This document shows positions 13,901 to 26,309 of a DNA stretch of 64,000 nt, piece after piece (position 1 is the stretch's first letter; each line of letters begins with the position of its first letter). The notes beneath the pieces are model-generated. The model ran no database searches. It worked only from the letters and a program-made list of their open reading frames with translations, and had not been told where the DNA came from. Source of the DNA: Tetrahymena elliotti 4EA (taxonomy: Eukaryota > Ciliophora > Oligohymenophorea > Hymenostomatida > Tetrahymenidae). Where the stretch lies: NCBI GenBank assembly GCA_000231825.2, contig JH720349.1:482469-546468 (forward strand), in the 5' to 3' direction. Made by a program: the position numbers and the translations under genes.

Positions 13901-15298
13901 AGTAGCTCAAAAATCTTCTTAGCTCTTATGAGAATAACCAATTATAAATAATTTAGTGAATCCTCTTTCATACTAGCAAAGTAGATAAAGTATATTAGCA
14001 TTTCATATCTTTTTAAAATAAATTGAATAAAGTTATTATTTAGTTTTCAATTCTAATAATTAATTTACATTAATTTATTTTTGAAATATTTTTTCATGAT
14101 ATATTTTCTCTCTTTTATAATCTGCCCTGATTTGTAAATTGCCTATTTTTTTAAATTCAATTATTTATTAAAAATTAATGATGAATGGTAAATCTATTAT
14201 TTACTGTATTGAAATTGATAATTATTTCAAAAAAGAACGTAATAAATGGTAAATATATAGTAACCAAGTCAATAACAAAGTTATCTTGAGAGAAGTATGA
14301 TTCATTATTGATGCTAAATGCTGCTTTTAAAGGGATTATTATAGTCAAAATAATTATTTATATAATAACTACCAAATCCCAAACAATCTTAAACCAGTGA
14401 TCCTATATATTTAATAATTAATAAGAAAAATTAATATTAGAATCACAAAAAAAAAAAGAAATCTTTAAAATAAATATTTACAGGATCAATTATATTCTAA
14501 TCTGAGAGATAAATCTTTAAAATTTCTATTTTGATTTGAATTAAAAATATTTATAATTTTATAAAATGATTTAAAAGAAATTTACATACAGTTTTTCAAT
14601 TTTCTTAAAAAACCTGTTTTAATTTAATCATCTCCTCCCTATTTATTTTAATAAGAGATAAATCTCTAAAGTATTTTTTTTAATTTTACGTTTTCTTTAA
14701 TCAACTTATGCTAAACGTAGTATAAGAAAAACGAAGCTTTGTCATTTATAATTTTAAACTAAGTATTCTCCAAATTAGAGAGATGATACTTATTTGTTTT
14801 TTATTTCATCAGCTGTATGAACTTTGAAATCATAGCGCTTCTTAGAAAAAATGAAAACTTAAAGCCAGATGTCTTTTATTTTTATGTTTCATCTTTAGCA
14901 CCCAACCTTTGAGAATCTATCAACAAACTTTCCTTCCCTTACGTTTAAGGTGAATTTAATTTGGACATTTCCTCAATACTTTACAAGTTTAATTTTATAT
15001 TTTATGGTGATCTTTTTTTTATATCTTGATCTTAACTTTTTTTACCTCTAATAGAAAAACTTTAATCTTTATGTAGATCTTAGCATAGTAAGTTTTAACT
15101 TTAACTTTAGTTATTAAGCACATAGCTATTTTGGTCATTTTAAGCAAAATTTTCATGTGTTTCTTAAATTAAAAAGTTAGGACTCTTGTTCATAATACTA
15201 CTCCTATACTAAAGATTTCCATTATATTCTAAAAGGGAATTAACAACTCTTGATTTTATTTTTTAATCCATAGGCTATTGAAATGAAAATTAATCCAT
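10943..15298 (-). CDS. Voltage-gated-type K+ channel with CNBD and zinc knuckle
   Basis: Eight exons, 1307 codons plus TGA. Introns: 14526-14589, 14403-14481, 14143-14204, 14009-14068, 13561-13616, 13436-13488 and 12932-12989. The start is the first in-frame ATG after an upstream TGA. A 236-residue polar N-terminus leads into NIIDPDHWFKIVWD before S1, six TM segments, and the pore signature TIGYGD (residues about 461-466), the K+ selectivity filter. The S4-S5 region reads LIRAKKIFELLKQ, poor in Arg. A C-linker and cyclic-nucleotide-binding fold follow (core DTLGQIELF at about 648-656). Next comes CX2CX4HX4C (Cys732, Cys735, His740, Cys745), then a long Asn/Gln/Ser-rich tail with a poly-Asn run. 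It resembles the large CNG/EAG-like K+ channel families of ciliates; whether it binds cAMP or cGMP cannot be told. Confidence 0.93.
11493..11517 (-). repeat. Trinucleotide repeat coding poly-Asn
   Basis: Eight TTG units on the plus strand read as AAC (Asn) codons in the channel tail, followed by AGC (Ser) codons. A likely length-variable microsatellite inside a coding exon. Confidence 0.75.
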
Positions 15299-17039
15299 TA
15301 CTTTTGCAAAATCCAAACTCCTACTTATTTCAACTTAGCTTAAATCTTCGATTGTTTATGATCTTATATAATATTTTCAAAAATTTAAACATTAATAAAT
15401 AAATATGATTTAAATATTGATAATTATTTTAAAAAGTACTTGAACTATTAATTCAACTACTTTTCATTTTCTTTTGATATATATTTTAGTCTAATAAAAT
15501 AAGGATTTACTAATGTTACTTTTGCTTTTTATTATATGTTGAAGTTAAACTCATGATATCATCATCTTAAAAACTTTTTCTTCTCACTTGATCTATAATT
15601 TTTAGTTATCTAACATGTTCGCCCTCTCTTATACCACTCATTAGCATAGAAGAAGGAAATAATTAATTTTATGTATTCATAGAAATAATCCGTAACAAAC
15701 TGTTTTTACTTTAATTATTATAACATAAAAGAATTACTATAAAATAAATGAATGAATTCGAAATTAATTAAGTTAAGTAATTCACTTGATAATAAAAATT
15801 GCTATAATCTTTAACATGAAATGAATGGATACATACAATTTTTAAAGACTTAATTCAATCTAAGAACCTTAATTGGTAATAAATTTCATATGGTTGGTTC
15901 ATTCATATTTACACAAATTTTGTGTTTGTTATTTTATAATAATTTTTATCATTTACAATATTTTTTTTTTTTAGTTTTTTTAGAAAAACTTAGACTGCCA
16001 CATATTTTTCGAATTTCTCACATTTTTTTTAAACAATTATTATTTTTAATTAATCTAAATTTACAAGATTAAAGTCTATTAAACTATAGTAAATCTATAA
16101 AGTGGTAGGGATAGAGTTTTCTATTTATCTCATGATTTGAAACATAGTTTAACATAAAACCAAATTTTTTATTTTCAAGAAAAGTAAATAAAATTTAATA
16201 AATTTACATGTAACTAAAAAACAAAAGCATAAAATTAAGAAGGCAGTTTTTATCATATTCATATCATAAAAAATGATAAAAATACTATAGATGTAAACTT
16301 AGAAGAAGAAAAAATTGGTATCAAGTTTAAATTAATTATATTAAATATTTCTATTAGAATGAACTTGTATATTTAACCTTTCATAAAATTAATTGTATTA
16401 TCAAAATAAAAATTAATAATTATTTTTGAATAAAATTCTTTTCTTCCTTTTAAAAAGATGGAAAAATACATTTAAAAATTTTACTTTTATAAATTTAAGA
16501 TCTCATCAGATATATATTTTTTGCTTTATTTATTACTTCTTCACATTAAAATAAAAATAGAATTTTTCATTGAAAGAAATAATTTTCAATATCTAAATTA
16601 ATTAAAAAGTGTTTGTTAAATTTATTTTTGTTTTTTATCATAATATTTGTAAATTTTACAAATTAATGTTAAACAATTTTATTGATAATTAATTTATTTT
16701 GATTTCATGACAAGTACTACATATATATTTGAATTATGAGAACAAATTATTTTTTTGTAGATAACAAACAAACAATTCTTAATTTTTCTTTTCTTAAAAC
16801 TATGAAAAAGAATTAAATAAGAAAATGTTAATTTAACTGCTTATAAAATATTGAAAATAAAATAACTATTAAGAATTAATATTAATATATATTAAAAAGT
16901 ATTAAACAATTTGTTAATTTTATATTTTTTTAATTATGGGTGTATTACACATTTTTTTTATTCAATTTAGTTAATAAATGATTCAATTAATCCTTTAGTT
17001 TATTTACATTAGAAATAAATATTTTTTTACAATCCTTAC
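15299..17039. other. Intergenic, no gene seen
   Basis: 1.7 kb of AT-rich DNA upstream of the K+ channel and downstream of the coiled-coil gene, both minus strand. Short open stretches (for example near 15890) are Phe/Leu-rich and low-complexity, with no coding character. Confidence 0.5.
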
Positions 17040-20000
17040 TCATTCATATATTTTTTGAGAGGCTTCCTTTTAATAAAAAAATAAATAAAATAAGTATCTA
17101 AAATTTGATAAATATTTACTATCTCATTTTTTCTTTGCATTTCAACTTCTTGTAATTACAAGTTTAATTAAGATTTAAGAATTTCTATCTCTTTCAGACG
17201 GTTAAATAGTATTTCTATTTCATCATTCTTTTCTTGTAGGTCTCTTTAGAGTCTTTGATTTTCTAAGATAGATAAAGACCAGTCACTTTCAAGACTACAA
17301 ATCTTTTTTTTAAGTGAAAGAATTTCATTTTGGAGTTATTCCTTTTGTGTTTCACTATTACTATCTCCTTAATATTTCTGTAAATAAAAAACATTTAAAT
17401 TAAATTGCAATTAAAGAAGGAAAAGAATTATCAAAAATTAAATAAAATTATTTACAATAATTAAATTGTTGTAATAAGATTCAAGCTGATTTTTGAATTC
17501 TTCCAATTAAACAAAGCTTTCATTTTCAATTTTTTTTACTTTGAGCTTCAATTTAGCATTTTCTTCAGCTTTTTATTTATCAGAAATTTGTAATTATTCT
17601 ATTTCTGATTTTAAAATCATTATATTTTCTTAATATTTTCTATTGTTTTTTTCTTCTTTTCTGGTGAATTTTGTGAGCATTTCTTCCTTTTATTCTAATT
17701 GTTACTACATGTTTTGATGACTCAAAGTTAATTTTTGAGCCTATTATTCTAAAAGCTAGTTCTTAGCAGATATTCCTTCATTACTGAGACGCAACTAAAT
17801 AATTTATTACTCCAAATTCTGCTTTTGCTTTGAAAATTCAATAGTAATATCATTCATTTTTGAATTTTTTTCTAAATAGGCTTCAAATTCTTCTTTAATA
17901 GCTTTATTTTCTTATAATTTCTAATCTAAGTTGATTTTTAATTGTTCAATTTCTTCAGCCTAATTTGTGCATGTTGTTCCTAAATGATCTATTTAATCTT
18001 AGAGTTCTTATATTCTCTTACCCTCTACATTAAATGAGAATTAAAGTTTCTTATATTCCTCTTCTTCTTTTGAAAGTCTATCAATAATAATTTCTTTCTC
18101 TTCTATATTTTATGCTTATTAATTAATTTCTTTTAACATGGCATCTTTTTCGTATTCTCTCTCTATCAATATGTTATTTATTTCAACTATTTTATTATTA
18201 AACTAAACATTTTTATCAGTGAGCTAAGAATTACGGATCTCACAGTTCTTGAGTTATTTCTAACAATTTGAAAGCAATTCCTTATTTCTAAATAATTTTA
18301 ATTGATAAAAATGTTAAATTGAAAATAGAATTACTTATTTGATTCTTGCATTAATCTATCAAATTCATCTGTTATACATTTTGTTTTTTAAATTGATATT
18401 TCATAAGTCCTCTTGAAATCATCTAGCTATTTTTTGTAAAATGTTTCAATATTAGATATTTGTTATTCTGTTTATTCTATATATTTCTAATGCTCTTCTG
18501 TCTATCTTTTTATTTCTTCATTAATTAAATTCAACTATAATTTATGCTATCTCCTTTCCTCAAGAATTTGTTGATTTTTAGCTTCCAATTCAATTCTGAT
18601 AGATTGATTCAGCTCTATTTTTTCCTTCATTTATGCATCTTGGGATGTTCTAAAGTAATCTCTACAATAATCTAAGCTACTTTGAAGATCTTAAATTTGC
18701 TATGAAAGAATTATATTCTTTTCTATGACCTCTTCTTTTTCTCTTCTCTCCTACTCAAGTTTATGAAGAAACATCTTTTTATTTATTTATTTATTTAAAA
18801 ATAATAAATAAAAAACAATTTAAAATTTAAATTAGAAAATTACTATTTCGGTTTGAATATCAATTTATTGAATTTTTTTAATGATGTGTGATAATTATTC
18901 ATTTTTGCCTTATTTATGTGCTTCAATCTCAAGTTGTTGGTGAAGTAATAATTCTTGATTCCTTAATTCATTTTATATGTTTAAATCTTACTAGTTTAAC
19001 TCTTAAATTTTCAAGTGTTATTTTAATCTCTCAATTTCATCTTTATAATAATCTGATTACCTCTCATAATGCTCTATTGTTTCTTTTAAATTTTACCTAG
19101 CAAAGCTTAACTCCTGCTGTAAGAGAATATTTTCATTTATAAATATTTATAGATCATTTAATTTCAAGCTTTCATAAGCTTTAAGTGTTTCTTTTTGAGC
19201 ATTTAATTGATCTATCTATTCATTCATTTAGTTATATTTTTTTTATTAAGTTTTCCCCTTGATATTTTTATTGTTATTTTCTTTTTCTGCATATTTGTCC
19301 TAGAAACTATTTTAATTTTAATATTATTATGTCTTTAGATTAGATAACTCCTCTGAAGATTTCTATCCTTTATTATTTTGTTAATCTGATGAGCTCTTTT
19401 CTGTCTAACTTTTATTTCCAGATGGTTTATTTTGCTAATCAATGTGGTTAAAATCTTCATTGAATTAAATAAAATCTTCTTGGTTTTCTTTATAGTTATT
19501 TCTACAAGTAGATTTTTCATGAAGACTGCTTACAGGATCATTAAACTTTGAATTATTAGCTATACCTTAAGTTTTTATTGTATTACGAGAAGTATCTATG
19601 CTAGAATCTTAGAACTTTTGAGGACTCTCAACTTAATTTTAAATAGTTTTTTAGAAAGAATATTTTCCTTAAATATTTTAATCACTAAGTCTAAGATTGC
19701 TTGACAAACTTGAAGTAACAGTTAATTTATCTATGTTAATCTAATTATTTTCATTATCGAAATTTTCTATGTACTTTTTCTACAAATTAATTAACCTTTA
19801 CTCTCTAATGTTATCTTAAGAATTATCAGAAATATCTGAATTTTTATTGCTAAATTCCAATGATTCATTTTTAGCAGAAAAAGTTTCAAATTATTAATAG
19901 TAATTATTGTTATTCTTTTATTATTTACTCCCACTATTCTATGTATTCTAGTTAAAATCACTCACTTTATTATTTATTTACATATTTATTCGAGGTTTCT

Positions 20001-20604
20001 AAGTAGGACTTAGCTTAATAGGTGAGGGTTTTTTCTTATTTATTTCAACTACATCTTTTTTATATTCCTAACTATTCAAATCAAAGTCTTCCTTAACCCT
20101 TTCTTGTCTTTACTAAAACTAAAATTGATAGGTATTCTATTAATCTTGTTAAAATTTATCATTTTTTTATGCACTTTTCTTGCTTTACGCTTAAGGCGGT
20201 AACTCGTTATTATTATTTTATTTGGTAATCAGACTTTTCTAACTTTGGCTCTGCATATTTTATTTATTTAAACCTTCTAATACTTCAGAAAAATTAGCTT
20301 ATTAATTTTTTAGTTAGTTAAGTGATGACTAAGACATATTTTTAGCTAAGCTTTAAGTTTTATTATGCTACTTTTAACTGAATGAAAAAGGAGAATTTTG
20401 GGAATCATCAATCTTTTATTTCGAAATTGGTGAATTTTTGGTAGGAAGACTATTGCTAGATATCTAAATGTTTTAACTTTATCCTTCGTGTTTTTATTGT
20501 TACTGTTAATTATCTTTTATAGTAATCTCTAAATTAGAAGGATCATCAGATCTTTCAGTCTAAAAGTTAATAACAATTTCTTTATAATAGTTTTTAAAGC
20601 TCAT
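17040..20604 (-). CDS. Large coiled-coil protein, 1105 aa
   Basis: Starts at ATG 20604-20602 (MSFKNYYKEIVINFQTE). Introns are 18775-18843, 18288-18334, 17378-17455 and 17067-17119; the last exon ends EASQKIYE-TGA. The first 460 residues are Gln/Asn/Ser/Lys-rich and probably disordered. From about 470 to the end it is nearly continuous heptad-type coiled coil (Glu/Lys/Gln/Leu/Ile), for example QLEQKEEMLTKFTRKEE. No membrane segment or enzyme motif. The architecture resembles basal-body or cortical scaffold proteins, but no specific family was recognised. The 69-nt intron 18775-18843 is a multiple of three and free of TGA in frame, so retention would still give a full-length product. Confidence 0.83.
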
Positions 20605-21479
20605 TAAAGAAAGGAAACAAATATATCTATCTATCTATCTTTTTTAATTTCTTATTTCAAAAAAAATTGATTGGAATAATTAAGAAATTTTATTTTTAAC
20701 AACTATAATAAACCTGATGAAATAATTAGATAATGAATTTATTAATCAATGGTAGTTAGTTAATTCCTTCATTAACACATGTAATCTTACTTTCTCTTAA
20801 TTAACCACCCACTCACTCATTAGTTTCACTCATACTCATTTTTTTTTTAATATATTTAAACCATAAAATTTTTGATTTTATGTTTAAAAATAATTAAACT
20901 ATTTTAACGAATTTCTCAAGAAATCCTCTTTATGTTCAATAAATATTTAGAATATTGTAAATACCCTTTAATTTAAAAAGAAGAAGAATAACAGAAAAAT
21001 ATTTTTAATTCATTTTTCTCCCCAAAAAATTTATAATAATACTCAAAATAAGTAATTATTTATGAAAAAAGATAACAAACTCTTAAAACAAACTTGCAAT
21101 ATTAATTTGAAATATAGATTTCTAATTTAATAAAATATCTCCAAATATTTTAAATCTTAAAAATCTGATCAAATTTAATGTGATTAATAAATCTTTAGGA
21201 ATAATTTGCTGGTTGAAAGTAAAAATAATTAAAAAATGAGAAATAATAATAGAAAAAGTAATAGTTTTATTGATTTTATCTTTTTATGAATTTACTAATA
21301 ATTATAAAAATAATTACAATATTGCTTTTTTTTTAAGTATTTTTTAGCTTGAATCCTTTTTAAATAATATTTATAAATATAAGAATAAATTTCATTCATT
21401 TTTAGTAGTTTCATGATTTTGTTAAACATCTTAGCCAGCAATCGAAGACTTATCATTTTAATCTTAGATATTTTATTTA
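20605..21479. other. Intergenic with TATC microsatellite
   Basis: About four TATC units lie at 20622-20639, just upstream of the coiled-coil start. The remainder is AT-rich, without a supported gene. Confidence 0.5.
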
Positions 21480-22448
21480 TCATTTGTCTGTTTATAAGTT
21501 TTGCTAATTTTCCTAACTATTTTAAGGAATACCTACATGTTGTTATTATCCATTTTCTTCTTTATTTTATTATTCTTGTTATTACTCTCCATCTTATCCT
21601 AAATCTTATGTTTCCTGTTATTAGACCTTTATGTATTCGGAATTCGGATCAAATGTGAAGGCTCTATTTGGATGAAGAACTTCAGATATTAAGTAGAAAT
21701 TATTTGATTTGCATAGAGGACACTGCATAATTTTTTCGGCATGACAATGTTAATGAAGTGGTTATCCACAACAATTAGAGTATCTTAAAAATCCTGTATT
21801 TTAAAGACAAATAATACAACTTATTGGTTCACCATAGAGTAAAATATCCCTATTTTATAAGACTAATTCTTCTGGCATCTAAACTTCATAACGCTGATGT
21901 AAAAGAGTTTTGAGATCAGGAATATTTTTAAAAGCGTCTTCTTTTACTTCTAAGAATTCTTAAAAATTATTTTATGCTATTTTATCTTGAATAAAGTCAT
22001 TTGCATCTTTAGAATCATATTTAATAGCTAATTTTATACAATCCATTGCAGAGCAGTCCTTTTTAAATAATTATAAACCACCATAATTAAATAATACTTT
22101 CAAACAATCAACAGCATCATAAACTGCTGCAACCATTAAAGGACTATGCCCAGATTTAGTTGGTATATTCATAATTTAAACAAATTTTTCTATATTATTT
22201 TTATACTTAAGATAGGTAAGCTATATTAAAAATTCTAATATTTTAGGTGTTTTAAAGAAAACAGCATAATGAATAGGAGTCCATTAATTACCAAATGTAG
22301 ATATCTCCTCTCCTGGCTCAATTTAAAATAATCTCATCATTTTCCTAACTCTTTCTAAATCATTTCTTTTTAAAGCATGATATAAGCTATTTTTTATTGA
22401 CACGTGTTACTAATCTGTCATTGAATTTGGCCTCTCGTTATTGTTCAT
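21480..22448 (-). CDS. Ankyrin-repeat protein with RING-like zinc finger
   Basis: One exon, 322 codons plus TGA, starting MNNNERPNSM. Residues about 20-165 carry ankyrin-type repeats (TPIHYAVFFKTPKILEFL and SGHSPLMVAAVYDAVDCL). A RING-like cluster follows: Cys211-x2-Cys214, Cys226/Cys227, His232, His234/Cys235, Cys243-x2-Cys246, with the typical ending CPLC. The last 50 residues are Gln/Glu-rich. Ankyrin plus RING usually means an E3 ubiquitin ligase, with ankyrins choosing the substrate. That is family knowledge; the ligand spacing is short, so E3 activity is inferred. A hydrophobic frame on the opposite strand (21413-21658) overlaps its 3' end and is judged spurious. Confidence 0.85.
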
Positions 22449-22561
22449 TGATAAAAAAAAATAAATCCTATCCTATTATAAGTAAATAAATAAGTTTTTG
22501 ATAAATAATTTAAACAAATATTAGTTATTATTAGAAATAATTAACCAGATTTTAATTTTAA

Positions 22562-22900
22562 TCAAATCTTTTTTGATTGTGTCTACCCCAAACACTGTCT
22601 AAAGTAATTATTGATATAAAAATCATTACTTGTGCCCAAAGGAAAGAAATATATTATCTATCGTTTTGTCTCTTTTAATACTTCAGAATCTTCATTACTA
22701 AGGATTTTAATTAGTAGAAATATAAAAATAATTTTTATCTTTTTTAAAAAAGCATTCACAATTTTTCTTACTAAAAATAAAATGTGTTTAAAATAATCAC
22801 TATTTTTGCTTAAAAGAGATAAAAAAGAATCAATTTTAGTATCTCTATTAATATTTAGATAGGAGTTTATAGCAATTTTAACAAGTGAGTAAATGAACAT
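22562..22900 (-). CDS. Hypothetical short ORF, uncertain
   Basis: 112 codons plus TGA, beginning MFIYSLVKIAINSYLN, with a hydrophobic stretch around residues 55-68 and two in-frame TAG Gln codons. It lies in the spacer between two divergent genes. Part of it is duplicated at 23012-23110, where an in-frame TGA breaks the reading. No family recognised; it may be a gene remnant or a chance frame. Confidence 0.25.
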
Positions 22901-23110
22901 AATTTTTACATTTTAAGAATAAAATAACATTTTTATAACTTTGATCAAGATAAAATAAAAGTTATTAATAAAAGCCATCATGATGAAGAATCATTATTTG
23001 TTGTGCAATTAAATCACTATATTATCTATGATTTTGTCTTTTTTAACACTTAGAGTTGTATTTTTTAACTATTCTAATTAGGAGATAAATGAAAATTAAT
23101 GTTTTTTAGT
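22645..23110. repeat. Diverged direct duplication, about 120 bp
   Basis: 22645-22760 and about 23012-23115 share an ATATTATCTAT core, then TTTTGTCT and a similar trailing sequence, roughly 70% identical by eye. Copy 1 overlaps the uncertain ORF at 22562-22900. Confidence 0.55.
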
Positions 23111-23507
23111 TTTTGTAATTAAATATTTTGTTTGTTGTCAATATTAGAATTTATTCTATTGAAAAAATATTTATTAAAAGATCAAATTAGATTAATAAAT
23201 TTAATATTTGTAATAATTTAGAAATAATTGAATGGTTTTAATTCAACAATAAATGAATCTATTGATTGAAGGTATTTAATAATAAATCCAATTAAAAAGC
23301 AAATAAATAAATATTAATGAGTGTTATTCTTGGACAACAAACAAACAATTCTTTTTTATAAAGTTCATAAGGTATTGCAAGTTATCAAGCCAAATAATTA
23401 AATAAATATTTTAATATTAAGGAATAGAGCAGACATATAGCGTTTAGTTAAAAAAGCCATGTAAAATCAATTAATACAATAAATTGTTTTATAAATAATC
23501 TTATTGA

Positions 23508-24459
23508 ATGTAAATTTTAGATGTAGACCCAAAAACATAAAAAGGCTACTATTTTATGAGAACAGATGATATAGATGGAGCCTCTCCTTGTAAAAATAGA
23601 TTTGCAAGCGCTTGTCAGAGAAAAACAAATCCTTTAGTGCCAGAGTACAAGCTACCTTCCCTCAGCAACCTGAATAATTCATAGTAATAGATAAATAATA
23701 CTTTTATTAGGGATAGCATGTATATAAAAGATATTGAAGGAACCTCAGCTAAACCAAGAAATATGAGTTATTAAAGAAATGTAGATCCATATACAGAAAT
23801 TGAAGGTAGTAAAACAAGATAAAGGAGAATATTTTCCAAACCTAATTATTAGTATGATGTATAAGATATCAATAAAGATGGTGAACACAAAAGGAACAGA
23901 TCTACAAATCCTTTAGAACCTAGATATGACATACCAAATGAGTAAATTATCTAAACATAAATGAATAAACCAAAAAAAATATTAAAAAAAGGAAAAACTA
24001 TGGGTATATAGAAGGAACAGAATCAACTATAAAAAAACCTAAAATTGCTTTTAAATAAAGATAAGCTAATTATAATAGAGATATTGAATTAGCATGGGCT
24101 AATTCAGGAAATGAAAAAAGATATTTTATGGATGTAATTAAATATTTAATAATTACAATAATCAATTTACATAAATATTCTTATCCTTAAAATAGTAAAG
24201 AAGATAATTAAAAAATCCCCTAAATGTAAGTGATATCGAAGGTACTTCTTGTGAATAAAATAAATATAAATTTATTACTAAAAGATAATTAAACCCTCTT
24301 AACCCTAACTATCTTCTTCCAGGTAAAATTTATATATAAAAAGTAGCATTTCAGCTTTATTTAAACTAATAACCATAAAACAATTAAATAGGACACTCAG
24401 AGAGATTAAACTCATAAGATGTTATTAGAAAGCCTTACTATAAGCATTAATAAATTTGA
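23508..24459 (+). CDS. Protein with repeated DIEGT motifs
   Basis: Exons are 23508-23941, 23992-24133 and 24196-24459 (279 codons plus TGA). The start has an in-frame TGA directly upstream. The protein is basic and built from repeats of about 45 residues in which D-[IV]-[ED]-G-[AST] is followed by Lys/Arg and then NPL-x-P-x-Y-x-[LI]-P. Examples: DDIDGASPC with NPLVPEYKLP, KDIEGTSAKP, SDIEGTSCEQ with NPLNPNYLLP. Both intron placements are confirmed because they return the repeat to frame. No membrane segment, signal peptide or enzyme motif. I do not recognise the family; basic repeat proteins of this sort in ciliates are often axonemal or cortical, which is only a guess. Confidence 0.82.
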
Positions 24460-24796
24460 AATAAAATAATAACTTATTTCAATAAAAATTTACACTGAAT
24501 TTAGAAAAGTAAAAAAAAATATATATATACATATTAGTCTTTTAATGTAAAATTTTAAATAAATATTAAATTTCTTTTAAACATTATCACCAATAATTTG
24601 ATTATTATTTATGGCTCTCTCTATATAGATAGGCTCTCAAAAATAGTATCATTCAGTCTTTTTTCCAATGATATTTATTGTAAAAACTTTTTAAGTTTTC
24701 TATGAATTTGAACACAATAAAAAGTGTAAAATATTTCTAAAAGAAAAATAATAAAAATATTATTAAAGTAATCTACAAACAAATCTATGTATGTAC

Positions 24797-25214
24797 TATT
24801 TCATATTTTTTAGAAATATGAGAAATTATATTTTAATAAATATTTTTAAAGTTATGAATTATTCATTCGACTTCTTCTTCATCCTAATCATCTATGTTTT
24901 CATTTTTGTTTTAGAAAACCTTTTAGATCTTCTAAAATTTGCCCTATTTAAAAAATTTATTTGAATAAGAATAGATTATGTATGAGTTTAAAAAGCTTCT
25001 AAAAGGGAAATAATTAAAATATTATTTAAATAAAGAAATAGATTTTCTATTTGATATTTTTTAGAAATACTTAAATATGCAATAAATTATATTTTAATAA
25101 GCATTTTCCAAAGTTAAGATGAAAGATATTTATTGATGTCATGAATTATTAAAAAATTTACTTTAATTAGGATAGAATATGTATGAGTTTAAAAAGCTTC
25201 TAAAGGGAAAAGAT
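24797..25214. repeat. Diverged tandem duplication in spacer
   Basis: Two motifs occur twice in the same order. ATATTTTTTAGAAATA is at about 24803 and 25054; TATGTATGAGTTTAAAAAGC is at 24977 and 25179. It lies in the 1.1-kb spacer 24460-25562, which holds no supported gene. Confidence 0.6.
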
Positions 25215-25562
25215 TATTAGATTAATCAATTAATTTTAATTAGAAAAATTTTAATGTGCAACAAATTTCTTAAAAATATTTTTACTCAACATTTATTTTC
25301 AAAGTACTATTAAGAGATTCTTCTCACCCAATACAATAAGTTATTTTGAGGCTTTGTTTGTTTTAATTAGAACTCTATTACATTTCTTGTTCAGAAATTT
25401 ATAATTTGTCTATCAGAATTTAACAATAACACTTTAATTATAATATTGTAGGAGACAGAGAGATTTACCTCAAATTTTTTTTGATTTCAAAACATTATAA
25501 ATTATTAATAAAATTTGTTTAAGATTATTGTAATATTGTTTAGAAATATTAAAAAGTGTAAA

Positions 25563-26309
25563 ATGGAGCATACAAAATAAGGAGAAAGTGACCTTTAAAA
25601 TAATGATGTTCAAGATCAAATGAATAACCTAGATATTAGTAATCAAAAAAGATCTAGAAGGTATTAAAAATGTGTAGAATGTGATGAATATTATGAAATA
25701 ATTGATAACAAAAGTGATCATAATTGCATTAGAGCTTTAAGAGATAGAGTTACTTCATAGTAAGAATAAATAAGTAATATGGTCACAAAGGAATAAGTAG
25801 CTGAAATTTTAAAAGGATATGTTCCTTAAGATGCCTTCTTAAACTTTATCAGAGCAACAGAAAAAAAATTTTCTGAACTTTTCCTGAACATGAATAACCA
25901 TGAAGAAATGCTTAAGCAATTTAAAAAAGAAGTAGTATTGAAATGCCCTGCAGGACATGTATTATATTAACTCACAGGAATAAGATTACATACAGTAACG
26001 TGCGATTTATGTGCAAAAAAGGCTTTAGATCGTGGGAAGTATACATAGAGATGTGAAACATGTAATTTTGATATCTGCGCTGCTTGTGAAACTTTAATTT
26101 TATAAACTAAATGCAAAAGGGGGCATAATCTAAATCCCATAAATCCCTAGGAATATGACCAAATCCAATGCAATAACTGCTTAAAAATTATTTCTAACAC
26201 TGAAGAATATTCATACAGATGCAAATAGTGCGATTATGATTTATGTTAAAAATGCCTATCAAATAACTCATCAACCTCGAATAAAGAAAAAAAGGGCTTA
26301 TTTTTTTGA
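25563..26309 (+). CDS. Cys/His-rich zinc-binding protein
   Basis: One exon, 248 codons plus TGA, starting MEHTKQGESDLQNNDVQDQ. An N-terminal knuckle (CVECDEYYE then HNC) leads to a coiled-coil-like segment (residues about 70-125). From about 130 follow paired C-x2-C units: CPAGH, CDLC, CETCNFDICAAC, CKRGH, CNNC, CKQCDYDLCQKC. The H/C spacing with aromatic-Asp-hydrophobic-Cys (FDICAAC, YDLCQKC) resembles C1-like/DC1 or ZZ fingers, which bind proteins or lipids. There is no signal or membrane segment, so probably cytosolic. Specific function unknown. Confidence 0.82.

Noticed and set aside
15890..16072. 60-codon plus-strand frame in the spacer
   Set aside because: Phe/Leu/Ile-rich translation of T-rich DNA, no Gln codons of the ciliate type, and no partner exon.
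21413..21658. Hydrophobic 81-codon frame on the plus strand that looks like a small membrane protein
   Set aside because: It lies mostly antisense to the C-terminal part of the ankyrin/RING gene, whose reading is far better supported. Hydrophobicity is a by-product of the Gln-rich opposite strand.
24305..24360. Possible intron GTAAAATTTATATATAAAAAG...TTTCAG near the end of the DIEGT-repeat gene
   Set aside because: Removing it shifts the frame. Reading through gives the coherent ending RKPYYKHQQI and TGA.
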